From contig CAIYLB010000100.1 of assembly GCA_903926935.1 (NCBI GenBank), positions 1 to 49,995 on the forward strand: a stretch of 49,995 nt of DNA, written 5' to 3'. The notes under the pieces were generated by a model that saw nothing but the letters and a program-made list of their open reading frames with translations, was not told the origin of the DNA and made no database searches. Shown piece by piece: positions 37,117-46,918 of the stretch. This DNA comes from an uncultured Pseudomonadota bacterium (GTDB taxonomy: Bacteria > Pseudomonadota > Gammaproteobacteria > Burkholderiales > Methylophilaceae). Each line of letters opens with the position of its first letter. Position 1 is the first letter of the stretch. A program made the position numbers and the translations under genes.

Positions 37117-40100
37117 TTACTGCCCATTATTATTGGTTCCTGAGTCAGTGAATTTAAGCTTAAAGTAATTTTTAATATCATCCACATAGCTGAACACGGA
37201 AGGGATAACCAGTAAGCTTAGGAAGGTTGACGTGATGAGGCCACCGATCACGGCTACCGCCATTGGTGAACGGAAAGAGGTGTCTCCGGCGCTCCAGCCT
37301 GCTGCAATTGGTAGCATGCCTGCACCCATAGCGATAGTCGTCATTACAATGGGTCTAGCGCGCTTGTGGCAAGCATCCATAAGTGCATTAAAGCGGCTTA
37401 ATCCATGGTCGCGCTGAGCAACTATGGCATACTCAACTAACAAAATTGAGTTTTTAGTTGCGATGCCCATCAACATCACTAATCCTATCAGTGACGGCAT
37501 TGAGAAGCTTTTTCCAGCGACTAACAGGGCTACAAAGGCGCCGCCTAATGACAAGGGTAGGGCAACTAAAATAGTCAATGGATGTAAGAAGTCCTTAAAT
37601 AAAATCACTAATACTATATAAATGCACAGTACGCCAGTGAGCATGGCTAGGCCAAAACTTGCAAATAATTCAGTCATAACTTCGGCATCGCCAATTTCAA
37701 CTTGTTTTACACCGGCAGGTAGCCGTTGAATGCTAGGTAGTTTTTTGACAGCCTCTGTTACGCTACCTAAAGTGAGCTTAGAAAGTTCAACTTCAATTTG
37801 CACATTGCGTGAGCGGTCATAGCGGTCTATCACTGATGGACCGCCGGCTAGATTAAAGCTGGCTACTTGGGCCAGCATGACCGGCCCTTTAGCACCTAGC
37901 ACGGTTAGATGTTCTAGTATGCTTTGGTCTTGCCGTGCGCCGTCGGCAAGTTTTACTACAATGGGGATTTGCCGCTGGTTTAAATTCAATTTTGCTAGCG
38001 CAACATCGTAATCGCCATTGGTGGCAATGCGTAAGGTTTCACTAATAGCGCTGCTGGTTACACCCAAGTCTGCAGCCTTGCTAAAGTCTGGGCGTACTAT
38101 CATTTCAGGCCTAATTAAGGTCGCACTTGAGGCGATATTACCTATGCCAGGTATAGTGCGTAAATCCTGAGTGACAGCATTCGAGGCTTGCACTAAGGCC
38201 GCTGGGTCATCACCACTTAACATCAATACATATTTTTCGCCTGAGCCACCCAAACCAATTTTGCTACGCACTCCCGCTAAATTGAGTAAAGATTCGCGAA
38301 TCTCATTTTCAATTATTTGCTTACTTGGCCTTGCGCTACGATCCTCTAATAAAATAGTGAGTGTGGCTTTTCTTGTTTCTGGTGTGCTCGCACTTACAAA
38401 GGAGTCTGTTCCGGCGTTACCAGCGCCTATGGCCGTGTATATGGTTTTAATATGCGGAATTTTGCTAATTAATTGTCTTGCTTGTTCTGCAGATTCTTTA
38501 GTTTGCGCTAAGCTAGCGCCAGGTGATAGCTCTAAATACACTTGAGTTTGAGAGCTATCATCCGCTGGAATAAAGCCCGTAGGCAATAGCGGGATAAGTT
38601 TGACTGAGCCAAAGAGAAACATCACAGCCGCTATCACAGTAATTAATCTATTCTTTAAGCACCAGCGACTTAGCTTCAAATAAGTTTGCATCACAGCACC
38701 ATCTTCAGTGTGTGCAATGCTTGGTTTTAGTAAGTATGCCGACATCATTGGCGTTAATATGCGCGCGACGGCTAACGAGGCAAAAATTGCAAAGGAAGCC
38801 GTCCAGCCGAACTGTTTGAAAAATTTACCTGGAATACCGCTCATGAATGCTGTGGGTAAAAATACTGCAATTAATGTAAATGTGGTCGCTATGACGGCTA
38901 AGCCAATTTCATCTGCCGCTTCCATCGCCGCTTGGTAAGGTGTTTTGCCCATGCGTAGATGTCGGACAATATTTTCAACTTCTACAATGGCATCGTCGAC
39001 TAAAATACCAATCACTAAAGATAATGCTAGCAGCGTGACGATATTAATGCTGAAACCAAAACTAGCCATCCCTACAAATGCCGGAATCACCGATAACGGT
39101 AGGGCTACCGCACAGATGAATGTTGCGCGGAAATTACGTAAAAATAGAAAAACCACCAAAACAGCTAATAATGCGCCTTCAATCAACATGGTGATCGAAG
39201 CTTCGTATTCATCTTTTACCGGTTGAACAAAGTTAAATGCTTCTGTAAGCACGATTTCTGGGTGCTTAAGTTTAAGATCAGCAAATACTTTTTGTACGCC
39301 ATCACCCACTTCAATCTCACTAGCGCCTTTGCTGCGGGATATTTCAAAACCTACTACTGGTTTTCCATTTAGTAAAGCCGCAGATCTTGGCTCGGCAAAG
39401 CTATCGGTAATGTTGGCCACTTGGCTTAATCTGATCTTACGGCCGTCAGTTAAGCTGAGTTCAATTCGACTGATGTCATCGGCAGAACTGGCAGTGGCTA
39501 GTGTGCGAATAGGTTGCTCAGTGCCGCCCAGTTTAGTGCTACCACCAGAAGCTTCCATTTGGCTCAATTTTAGCTGGCTGGAAATGTCGGCAACCGTAGT
39601 ATTTAATGCCTGTAATTTTGATGGGTCCAAATCGACATTGATTTGGCGATTAATACCGCCTACACGGCTTACGCGACCTAAGCCTTTAACGCTTAATAAT
39701 TTTTTAGTCAGTTCGTTATCTACAAACCAAGATAAAGCCTCATCATCCATATTTATTGCGCTTATGGTGTAGGCTAAGATTGGCGCGCCAGAAACATTGA
39801 GCTTGTTAATTTGCGGGTCGCGCAGGTCGGTTGGAAGGTCCGCTCTAATTTGTGCAACGGCAGAGCGAACATCATCTACCGCTTCTTGCACTGGTTTTTC
39901 TAGGCGAAACTCAGCCGTCATAGACACCACGCCATCTTGCACGTTAGTGTAAATATGCTTTAAACCTTGCAGGTTCGCAAGGCTATTTTCAATTTTCCGA
40001 GCAACTTGAGTTTCTAATTGTGTGGGTGACGCGCCTGGTAACGATGCGACAATTGTAACGGTGGGTAAATCAAGGTCAGGGAAGTTCTGCACTTTCATTA

Positions 40101-40191
40101 CTTGATAGCTAATTGAGCCAGCGAACGTAAGCATCACAAACAACATGATGGCTGGAATTGGGTTTTTAATGCACCAAGCGGAAATGTTCAT
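37117..40191 (-). CDS. multidrug-type RND efflux pump (HAE-1)
   Basis: A 1024-residue AcrB/MdtC-like proton antiporter. The N-terminus MNISAWCIKNPIPAIMLF leads into helix 1, and NFPDLDLPTVTIVASLPGASP begins the first porter loop. Helix 4 carries the twin aspartates of the proton relay in GILVDDAIVEVENIVRH, the drug-pump pattern, unlike the metal-pump motif in the neighbouring operon. Substrates cannot be predicted. It is the last gene of a channel-adaptor-pump operon on the minus strand, 39 bases after the adaptor. Confidence 0.92.
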   Translation of the reverse strand: MNISAWCIKNPIPAIMLFVMLTFAGSISYQVMKVQNFPDLDLPTVTIVASLPGASPTQLETQVARKIENSLANLQGLKHIYTNVQDGVVSMTAEFRLEKPVQEAVDDVRSAVAQIRADLPTDLRDPQINKLNVSGAPILAYTISAINMDDEALSWFVDNELTKKLLSVKGLGRVSRVGGINRQINVDLDPSKLQALNTTVADISSQLKLSQMEASGGSTKLGGTEQPIRTLATASSADDISRIELSLTDGRKIRLSQVANITDSFAEPRSAALLNGKPVVGFEISRSKGASEIEVGDGVQKVFADLKLKHPEIVLTEAFNFVQPVKDEYEASITMLIEGALLAVLVVFLFLRNFRATFICAVALPLSVIPAFVGMASFGFSINIVTLLALSLVIGILVDDAIVEVENIVRHLRMGKTPYQAAMEAADEIGLAVIATTFTLIAVFLPTAFMSGIPGKFFKQFGWTASFAIFASLAVARILTPMMSAYLLKPSIAHTEDGAVMQTYLKLSRWCLKNRLITVIAAVMFLFGSVKLIPLLPTGFIPADDSSQTQVYLELSPGASLAQTKESAEQARQLISKIPHIKTIYTAIGAGNAGTDSFVSASTPETRKATLTILLEDRSARPSKQIIENEIRESLLNLAGVRSKIGLGGSGEKYVLMLSGDDPAALVQASNAVTQDLRTIPGIGNIASSATLIRPEMIVRPDFSKAADLGVTSSAISETLRIATNGDYDVALAKLNLNQRQIPIVVKLADGARQDQSILEHLTVLGAKGPVMLAQVASFNLAGGPSVIDRYDRSRNVQIEVELSKLTLGSVTEAVKKLPSIQRLPAGVKQVEIGDAEVMTELFASFGLAMLTGVLCIYIVLVILFKDFLHPLTILVALPLSLGGAFVALLVAGKSFSMPSLIGLVMLMGIATKNSILLVEYAIVAQRDHGLSRFNALMDACHKRARPIVMTTIAMGAGMLPIAAGWSAGDTSFRSPMAVAVIGGLITSTFLSLLVIPSVFSYVDDIKNYFKLKFTDSGTNNNGQ

Positions 40192-40230
40192 GCAGTTTTA
40201 AGTCTTTATAGAGGCCGTATTTTAATGTGT

Positions 40231-41427
40231 TTATTTTTTAGCATTATTGGCTTGCGGTGTCTTCGCCGGGGCTGCAGTGACCGAAACGACTTTAACAATA
40301 TCGTTATCCGATAAAAATGCGCCACCAGTAGCCACTAACAATTGTTTAAGCGTTATACCGCTAATAATTTCCACTAAGTTGCCCATGCGCCGACCAGTTT
40401 TTACTTTAATTTGCTTGGCGATTTGCTCGCCATGATCAGCTTTAACCATAAATACATAAGTGAATCCGTCGCGCATCACCAATGCTTGTTGTTCGAGCGC
40501 TAAAGTGCTAGATTGGCCCATGATAAACTCACCCTTGGCAAACATACCGGCTTTCGCTGTAGTGTTAGACGGTAAATCAACATAAATAAGTGTATTGCGC
40601 GTTTCTAGGTCTACCGTAGGGGATATTTTCCTTACTTTTCCTTTGAAGCTAGAGCCATCTGCCGCTGTGATAACGGCAACTGTACCTACTTTGATCTTTG
40701 TTACATCCGCTGAAATCACCTCAGCACGCCACTCAAGTTTAGCTTGTCTAATGAGTTTAAAAAGCTCAGTGCCTGTGCTGACAACAGCACCTACTGTAGC
40801 GCTTCGGCTTGAAATAACACCGCTATCAGGTGCAAATATCTTGGTGTTGTTGAGGCGAATCTGCTGGGCTGCCAAGGTTGCTTTAGCCACTTCTATTCTC
40901 GCTTTTGCACTATCAGCTGCGGTAGTATATTGGTCTATTTGTTGGTTAGAAAGCGCACCGGTATTAAGCAATGTGCGTGCACGGTCTGCATTGTTTATCG
41001 CTTCTTTACCTTGTGCTTCAGCTACCATTAAGTTGGCTTTAGCTTGGTTAAGTTCGGCAATAATAGATTCTGCAGAAAAGTCGGCTAAAAGCTCGCCTTT
41101 TTTAACGACATCACCTACGTTTACCAACACATTAGTCAGGCGTAATCCATTGGCTTCGCTGCCGATAATCGCTTCTTGCCATGCTGCAATATTGCCATTG
41201 GCAAATATTTTAACGGGTAATGTCACTTGCCTAGCTTTAGTTAGTGTCACCGTGAGCGCCGGTGTTACGCTACTTGCTGGATTCATTTGTTTGGTTTTAT
41301 CTGCATGTGCATCTATGGCTAGCAGTAATAAAAACGGCGCTAGTAGTATTAAAGATTTATTAAAGATTACGTAGCTAGATAATGGTCTGATCGAAAATTG
41401 CATGTTTAATCTCATGGTTGATTTCAT
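40231..41427 (-). CDS. RND periplasmic adaptor (membrane-fusion protein)
   Basis: The 398-residue adaptor has an N-terminal hydrophobic segment ending in DAHADK (about residue 44), a biotinyl-like half at LRLTNVLVNVGDVVKKGELLADF, a coiled hairpin with repeated alanine-rich heptads, and the second lipoyl half at IFAPDSGVISSRSATVGAVVSTG. Several in-frame ATGs near the start (codons 1, 5 and 9) leave the exact start open. The hydrophobic leader could be an uncleaved anchor or a signal peptide. It lies 14 bases after the channel gene. Confidence 0.9.
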   Translation of the reverse strand: MKSTMRLNMQFSIRPLSSYVIFNKSLILLAPFLLLLAIDAHADKTKQMNPASSVTPALTVTLTKARQVTLPVKIFANGNIAAWQEAIIGSEANGLRLTNVLVNVGDVVKKGELLADFSAESIIAELNQAKANLMVAEAQGKEAINNADRARTLLNTGALSNQQIDQYTTAADSAKARIEVAKATLAAQQIRLNNTKIFAPDSGVISSRSATVGAVVSTGTELFKLIRQAKLEWRAEVISADVTKIKVGTVAVITAADGSSFKGKVRKISPTVDLETRNTLIYVDLPSNTTAKAGMFAKGEFIMGQSSTLALEQQALVMRDGFTYVFMVKADHGEQIAKQIKVKTGRRMGNLVEIISGITLKQLLVATGGAFLSDNDIVKVVSVTAAPAKTPQANNAKK

Positions 41428-41441
41428 GGCTTAGCTCGCTC

Positions 41442-43016
41442 TTACGGCTTAGCTTGTTCTTTTACGTTAGCTAAATCTAATACAGGAATGGTTGAACCCT
41501 TTGTTGAGTTGCTTGGTTCAGCTATCTTCAGTTCACGATCAAATGCAGGTGTCGGCGTATTCTGAGCTACCGTCCAGCCGCCGCCCATCGCACGATACAA
41601 TGAAACCCAAGCAAGAGCTTGTTCGCTTTTTAAAGCATAAAAATTGTTTTGCGCTTGAAAGCTAGCACGGCGTGCTTCTTCTAATTCAAATAAATTGGCT
41701 AAGCTAGCATTGTATCGACTATCGGCAGCTATTAAAGAAATGTTAAAGCCATCAACGGCCTTATTCACATCGTCTAAGCGCGCTGCCGCGCTGTTTAAAG
41801 TGGCCATAGCATCTTCCACTTCTCGCACGGCATTACGCGCTACGCTTTCATAAGTACTTTTGCTGGCTTCATATTGTGCTTTAGCGGCACTTATGTTTGC
41901 ATCACGCACGCCAGCATCAAAAATGGGTAGAGACACTTCAATCGGGCCAATAGACCAAGTTAAACCATTTAAACTAGAGCGACGTCTATTCGTCATGAGT
42001 TTATGCGATGCTGAATCATAAGCTAGGCCAATATTGCCAGCTAAGCTTAAGCGTGGGTAACGTTGAGCTTCGTTATAGACAATTTCAAAGCTAGCCGCAT
42101 CTACATTTCGTTCAGCATTGAGTACATCTGGACGCTGATTAAGTAGTTTAGCTGGAATTTCGCTTACTTCAATACCGCTGGGCATAGGCATTACGCCAGT
42201 ATTTTTAGCTAATAATACTCTCAACTCAGGTTCTGCAATAGCGGTTAGTACGACTATATTCTTGATGATTAACGTACATTGTAATGTTTGTTTTTGAAAC
42301 TGATTTCTTGCCTCAGAAGCTTGTGCTATGGCTTGGCTAGCACTGGCCGTTGCTAAAAATCCTGCCTTAGACGTTAAGTCGGATAAACGTGCTGTTTCGG
42401 AGCTGGAGTCTGCCGTTTGCTTTGAAATTTTGCTTAAATTTTCACATAAGCGATAGTTGATATAATCATTAGCTATTTGCGCGGCAACAATGACTCTAGC
42501 CTCATGCCATAAAGCATTAGTGCCAGCCAGTTTAGCTTTCTCTTCATTTTGCTCGGCTTTATTTTTACCCCAAACATCTAGCTCCCAACTGGCGCTTGCA
42601 TTTATTCCCAAGGTATTTGATGTTGGAAAAGTAATGCCTGTGGCGGTAGGTAATATTTGACCACTTCTGCCACGGCTTGCGCTGCCACTTAATGTGATGG
42701 CCGGCAGTAGTTGTGCATCTGCGATAGTGGTTGAAGATCGTGCCGCTATCACTCTAGCTTTTGCACTTTCAATATCAGGGCTGACTGTTTGTGCGGCTTC
42801 AATGAGTGTAATTAATGTGCTGTCATTAAATTGTGCCCACCAGTTTTTTAAATCACTAAGTTTTCCATTATGCGCTTGCGTGCTTGGTAGCGGCTCCAGC
42901 CATTTATCCGCGGGTGACACTGGCTTAAACGAGTTTACGTGTGGCATGCTGCAAGCGGAAAGCCCTAACAGGCAAAAAAGCGCACTTTGAATTAAAAGTC
43001 GTTTAATAGGAATCAT
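41442..43016 (-). CDS. NodT-family outer-membrane efflux lipoprotein
   Basis: A 524-residue OprM-like channel. The signal ends in the lipobox LSAC (cysteine near residue 22), so the mature protein is lipid-anchored. Two repeated outer-membrane-factor domains are present, the second with the LLNQRPDVLNAERNVDAASFEI motif (near 287). The C-terminal tail after about residue 480 is a proline/serine-rich extension. It is the first gene of the operon, the reverse of the usual adaptor-pump-channel order. A TTGTAA-N5-TTGTAA repeat (43064-43080) lies about 50 bases upstream. Confidence 0.9.
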   Translation of the reverse strand: MIPIKRLLIQSALFCLLGLSACSMPHVNSFKPVSPADKWLEPLPSTQAHNGKLSDLKNWWAQFNDSTLITLIEAAQTVSPDIESAKARVIAARSSTTIADAQLLPAITLSGSASRGRSGQILPTATGITFPTSNTLGINASASWELDVWGKNKAEQNEEKAKLAGTNALWHEARVIVAAQIANDYINYRLCENLSKISKQTADSSSETARLSDLTSKAGFLATASASQAIAQASEARNQFQKQTLQCTLIIKNIVVLTAIAEPELRVLLAKNTGVMPMPSGIEVSEIPAKLLNQRPDVLNAERNVDAASFEIVYNEAQRYPRLSLAGNIGLAYDSASHKLMTNRRRSSLNGLTWSIGPIEVSLPIFDAGVRDANISAAKAQYEASKSTYESVARNAVREVEDAMATLNSAAARLDDVNKAVDGFNISLIAADSRYNASLANLFELEEARRASFQAQNNFYALKSEQALAWVSLYRAMGGGWTVAQNTPTPAFDRELKIAEPSNSTKGSTIPVLDLANVKEQAKP

Positions 43017-43225
43017 ACTTTTTGCGTTTGAATTTTATTTTGTATTTAATTGATATTAAAAATTTGTAAAAGCATTGTAACCTGTAGGGGCTTATTGAAA
43101 AAGTTTATTCGGATGTTATTGATCTGAAAACTGATCTAAATATCAATCGTTGTTGATTGAATTTGTGCTGTCACTATGTTGTGACCGCCTTAATTCAGCT
43201 CATATTAAGACCGTGTTGCTGTATT

Positions 43226-45487
43226 TCAGCTAACTTGTAGCGATTGTTCGAATTCAACTAGTGGCACTGGTTTGCCAAACAAAAATCCTTGATACCAATT
43301 GCAGCCATTAACGGCTAAAAAATTCCGTTGTGCTTCTGTTTCCACACCTTCAGCGATGACTGTCATACCTAAGTTTTTTGCCATCGCTATGATAGTTTTT
43401 ACGATGATGCTATCGCTCTCCTTAACACCTATATTTCGCACAAAAGACTGGTCAATTTTTAGATGGCTGAGTGGTAATCGCGTTAGGTATGCTAATGATG
43501 AATAGCCCGTGCCAAAGTCATCAATTGAAAACTTTATGCCAAGCAGGTTAAGCTCACGCATTTTAGTCATGGCATCATCAACATTATCTAACACCACGGT
43601 TTCGGTCAGTTCTATGTCTAGCTTGTTGGGATTAACGGTATACTTGTTAATAAGCGCCGATAAGTTATGCACAAAATCAGGCTGATAAAACTGGCGAGAA
43701 CTTACGTTGACGGCAATAGTGAGTAAGCTATACAGTGGATTGCTCTTCCATGCATCAAGCTGTTTGCAAGCGATTTCTAGCATATATTGACCCATCTCCA
43801 ATATCATGCCATTTTCTTCAGCTAAGGGGATGAACTGCATAGGCGCGATCAAACCATTTTTGGGGTGTAACCAGCGAATGAGTAACTCCGCGCCCATTGT
43901 AATGCCGTCAGAGTTAACTTGTTTTTGGTAATACGGCACAAACTGATTCAAAGACATGCCTAGTCGAAGATCTTGCTCTAATTCCACTCGTGACTCTACG
44001 CGAGACTGCATTGTTTTATCGAAAAAACATAATCGATTGCGACCAGTATGTTTGGCTTGATACATGGCAATATCTATACGTTTTAATAAATCTTCCACAC
44101 TGGTCTTGTGGCCGCTAAATACAATAATACCAATGCTAGAAGTACAGCGAAATTCGTGGCTAGACAGCGAATAGTGCTCACTGAGTACGGATAACATTTT
44201 TTCTGCAATAACATGAGTTTGTTTTGTAGCGGCTTCCGCATCTTGACTTAGGTTTTCCAACATCACTACAAACTCATCACCACCAATTCTAGAAACGGTG
44301 TCACCTTCTCGTACGCAGCTAGTGAGCCTTTCTGCCATTTGTTTGAGCATTAAATCACCCATGTCATGCCCTTGGGTATCATTAAGTGATTTAAAATTAT
44401 CAACATCAATAAACATTAAGGCGCAATGTTGACCGCTACGATTGCTACTAGCTGATGCATGTTGTATACGGTCGAGTAACAGCCGTCGGTTTGGCATGCC
44501 AGTAAGCTGGTCATAAAATGCTAGCTTTTCAATCTGCTCCGCGGCCGCCCTTTGGCTGGTAATATCTATGAGAGATCCTACGTAATTCTGTAGGGTATTA
44601 TCTGTGTTATAAATTGCGGTGATAGTCAGTAGCTCAATAAAAGTATCGCCATTTTTTCGTTTGTTAACTATTTCGCCTTGCCAAGAACCTGTCGCAGTTA
44701 TGTTGTTCCACATGTTTTTATAAAAAATTGCATTCTGAACACCTGAGTGCAATGCTTTCGGTGTTTTTCCAATAATATCGGCCTCGCCATAGCCAGTAAT
44801 GCGGGTAAATGCGCGGTTAATTTTAAGTATCACGGTATCAATATCGGTGATGAATATACCTTCTTGAGACTCAAACGCAGTTGCCGCAATACGCAAATCA
44901 GACTCTGATTGTTTAATTTGGCTAACGTCCGCGATGGTGATATTTATTACCCCTAGTGCATCATGATCTTTAGCGCGTCGGCAATCAATTTGACCGTAAA
45001 ATACGCTTCCATTGCCGTGTTTTAACATCAAACACACACTGTTCTCTGCGCCAATGGCTTGTTTTTTTAGGCGCATAAAAATTAGATGCCAACGATCTTT
45101 GTCTTGATCTACAAGAAAACTAGCAAAACGATTTTTATTATTACGGTCAATACCAAGCATGAAAGCCGCTTTTGAATTGATATTAGTAATAAGGCCATCT
45201 GCGTTGATCGTCAGGTATGCGATAGGAGCAAATTCATACAATTCATTGTAACGATTACGCAAAATCTGTTCGGATAAATTAATTTTCATTAATTCATCGT
45301 TTTGCATTTCCAGTTCAATCTGGTGTACCTGTAATTCGTGTAAAAGTACATCTACACTCTCAATAGGTGCTTGTTTTAGTTCTTTTGGAGTAGCGGATTC
45401 TGCTTGGCTTTTGGCAAGTTTAGATTCGGCCTTATTGCGCAACTTTTTTAACCTAGATTGGAAATGATTGACTGGTTCTTTACTCAC
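43226..45487 (-). CDS. PAS-PAS-GGDEF-EAL cyclic-di-GMP enzyme
   Basis: A 753-residue soluble signalling protein. An N-terminal coiled coil (about residues 10-85) precedes PAS domains at about 85-200 and 200-315. The diguanylate cyclase domain has intact GGDEF in SRIGGDEFVVML with the inhibitory-site RxxD (REGD) five residues before it. The EAL domain keeps ELTET, DDFGTGYS, K in LKIDQSFV and EGVETEAQ, but the signature motif reads ELL in place of EAL. Both activities look possible, so it may be bifunctional. No membrane helix is present, so the PAS domains sense an internal cue. The start codon is GTG. It is divergent from the lipid operon at 45814. Confidence 0.93.
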   Translation of the reverse strand: MSKEPVNHFQSRLKKLRNKAESKLAKSQAESATPKELKQAPIESVDVLLHELQVHQIELEMQNDELMKINLSEQILRNRYNELYEFAPIAYLTINADGLITNINSKAAFMLGIDRNNKNRFASFLVDQDKDRWHLIFMRLKKQAIGAENSVCLMLKHGNGSVFYGQIDCRRAKDHDALGVINITIADVSQIKQSESDLRIAATAFESQEGIFITDIDTVILKINRAFTRITGYGEADIIGKTPKALHSGVQNAIFYKNMWNNITATGSWQGEIVNKRKNGDTFIELLTITAIYNTDNTLQNYVGSLIDITSQRAAAEQIEKLAFYDQLTGMPNRRLLLDRIQHASASSNRSGQHCALMFIDVDNFKSLNDTQGHDMGDLMLKQMAERLTSCVREGDTVSRIGGDEFVVMLENLSQDAEAATKQTHVIAEKMLSVLSEHYSLSSHEFRCTSSIGIIVFSGHKTSVEDLLKRIDIAMYQAKHTGRNRLCFFDKTMQSRVESRVELEQDLRLGMSLNQFVPYYQKQVNSDGITMGAELLIRWLHPKNGLIAPMQFIPLAEENGMILEMGQYMLEIACKQLDAWKSNPLYSLLTIAVNVSSRQFYQPDFVHNLSALINKYTVNPNKLDIELTETVVLDNVDDAMTKMRELNLLGIKFSIDDFGTGYSSLAYLTRLPLSHLKIDQSFVRNIGVKESDSIIVKTIIAMAKNLGMTVIAEGVETEAQRNFLAVNGCNWYQGFLFGKPVPLVEFEQSLQVS

Positions 45488-45701
45488 TGGATAATCTCTT
45501 CAACTTTATTCTTACAATATCTTATATGTAAATCTACTATAAATATATACCTATACATGCTTAGTGTTCATTGTGTGAATTTTAGGTATTAATCATTAGT
45601 TTTTAATACATGAATATTCTTCACATTCATAGTTGTTTAGAGCCTAGCTTCAATTTAAAAGCTTAATCAAGCATGAGTTATTTCCTAATTAATGTACAGG
45701 T

Positions 45702-45729
45702 GGAACTATGGAAATTTAGTTATGTCTTA
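45702..45729 (+). promoter_or_regulatory. candidate ECF-sigma (sigma-E-like) promoter of the lipid operon
   Basis: GGAACT (45702-45707) and GTCTTA (45724-45729) are 16 bases apart. This fits the GGAAC-N15/16-GTC pattern of group IV sigma factors better than any sigma-70 pair in the spacer. The leader to the first ATG would be about 80 bases. No sigma gene is in the window. Confidence 0.45.
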
Positions 45730-45813
45730 AGCAAGTAGGTATTATTTAGAAATGTGTCTTCAGATCAATTAATGTCTACACGGATTAATTAAACAAATAA
45801 TAAAAGGCTAAGC

Positions 45814-46872
45814 ATGCAATTAACCAATGTAGCAATTAATCTAGCCGAAAAAGGATTGTTGCCCGATTTTATTATTCGGCAGGGTATCCGGCGTTTATCA
45901 AAAACTCGCCTTGAAGACATTAGCATATACAATTGCGAGCAGGGTGCAAAAATTGAATCTGATTTTATTTGCACTATGAATAACGCGCCTATCGCGCTTG
46001 TACCTGAGCTTGCAAATTCGCAACACTACGAATTACCCACTAATTTCTTCCAATTATGTTTAGGTAAGCATCGCAAATATAGTAGTTGTTATTGGTTGCC
46101 AGAGACCAAAACTTTAGAAGAAGCCGAGGCTAACGCCTTAAAGCTGAGTTGCGAACATGCAGATTTAAAAGATGGCCAACATATTCTTGAGTTAGGTTGC
46201 GGGTGGGGTTCTCTTACATTTTGGATGGCCGCTCATTATCCTAATAGTCAAATTACTGCTGTATCAAATTCAAATTCTCAGCGGGAGTACATTACCTGTG
46301 CTGCTAAGCAACTGGGTTTAAGCAATATTAATGTGATTACTTGTGATATGAACAACTTTACGCCTAGTGCGTTTTCAATACAAAAGAAATTCGACCGTGT
46401 GGTTTCAGTAGAAATGTTTGAGCACATGCGCAATCATCAAGTGTTATATGCAAAAATATATGATTGGCTAGTCCCAGGCGGCAAGTTTTTCATGCATATT
46501 TTTGTGCATCGCTCGACCCCCTATGCATTTGAGGTACAAGGTGATAACGACTGGATGAGTCAATACTTTTTCTCTGGTGGCATGATGCCTAGCGACGATT
46601 TGCCTTTACACTTCCAAGATAAGCTAAAGCTTAATCAGCGCTGGCGCTGGGATGGTACGCACTATGAAAAAACAGCCAATGCTTGGTTAGCTAATATGGA
46701 TGCGCAAAAAGCATCTATCACGCCTATTTTAGAAGATACATACGGTAAAAAAGACGCTACTAAATGGCGTAATCGCTGGCGTATTTTCTACTTATCTTGT
46801 GCTGAATTGTTTGGCTATAACAATGGGCAAGAATGGTGGGTGTCACACTATCAGTTTCAACGTCCTGAATAA
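45814..46872 (+). CDS. Cfa-like SAM-dependent methyltransferase
   Basis: A 352-residue methyltransferase of the cyclopropane-fatty-acid-synthase superfamily, of the subgroup also resembling plant coclaurine N-methyltransferase. The SAM site is ILELGCGWGSLTFWMA (near residue 127), followed by AVSNSNSQREYI and FDRVVSVEMFEHM. Relatives encoded with DUF2878, DUF1295 and lipocalin genes are part of stress operons in many proteobacteria, and Cfa-like enzymes make methylated or furan fatty acids in some alphaproteobacteria; whether this one does so is inference. It is the first gene of the operon behind the ECF-like promoter. A ribosome site AAAGGC lies about seven bases before the ATG. Confidence 0.9.
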   Translation: MQLTNVAINLAEKGLLPDFIIRQGIRRLSKTRLEDISIYNCEQGAKIESDFICTMNNAPIALVPELANSQHYELPTNFFQLCLGKHRKYSSCYWLPETKTLEEAEANALKLSCEHADLKDGQHILELGCGWGSLTFWMAAHYPNSQITAVSNSNSQREYITCAAKQLGLSNINVITCDMNNFTPSAFSIQKKFDRVVSVEMFEHMRNHQVLYAKIYDWLVPGGKFFMHIFVHRSTPYAFEVQGDNDWMSQYFFSGGMMPSDDLPLHFQDKLKLNQRWRWDGTHYEKTANAWLANMDAQKASITPILEDTYGKKDATKWRNRWRIFYLSCAELFGYNNGQEWWVSHYQFQRPE

Positions 46873-46918
46873 TTGGTCGCTGAATTTAACATTACTATCT
46901 GTACATAATTAACCCAGC

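Noticed and set aside
40595-41374. A long open frame (259 codons) on the plus strand
   Set aside because: It lies wholly opposite the RND adaptor gene, has low-complexity serine/alanine/leucine composition and resembles no family, so it is an antisense shadow.
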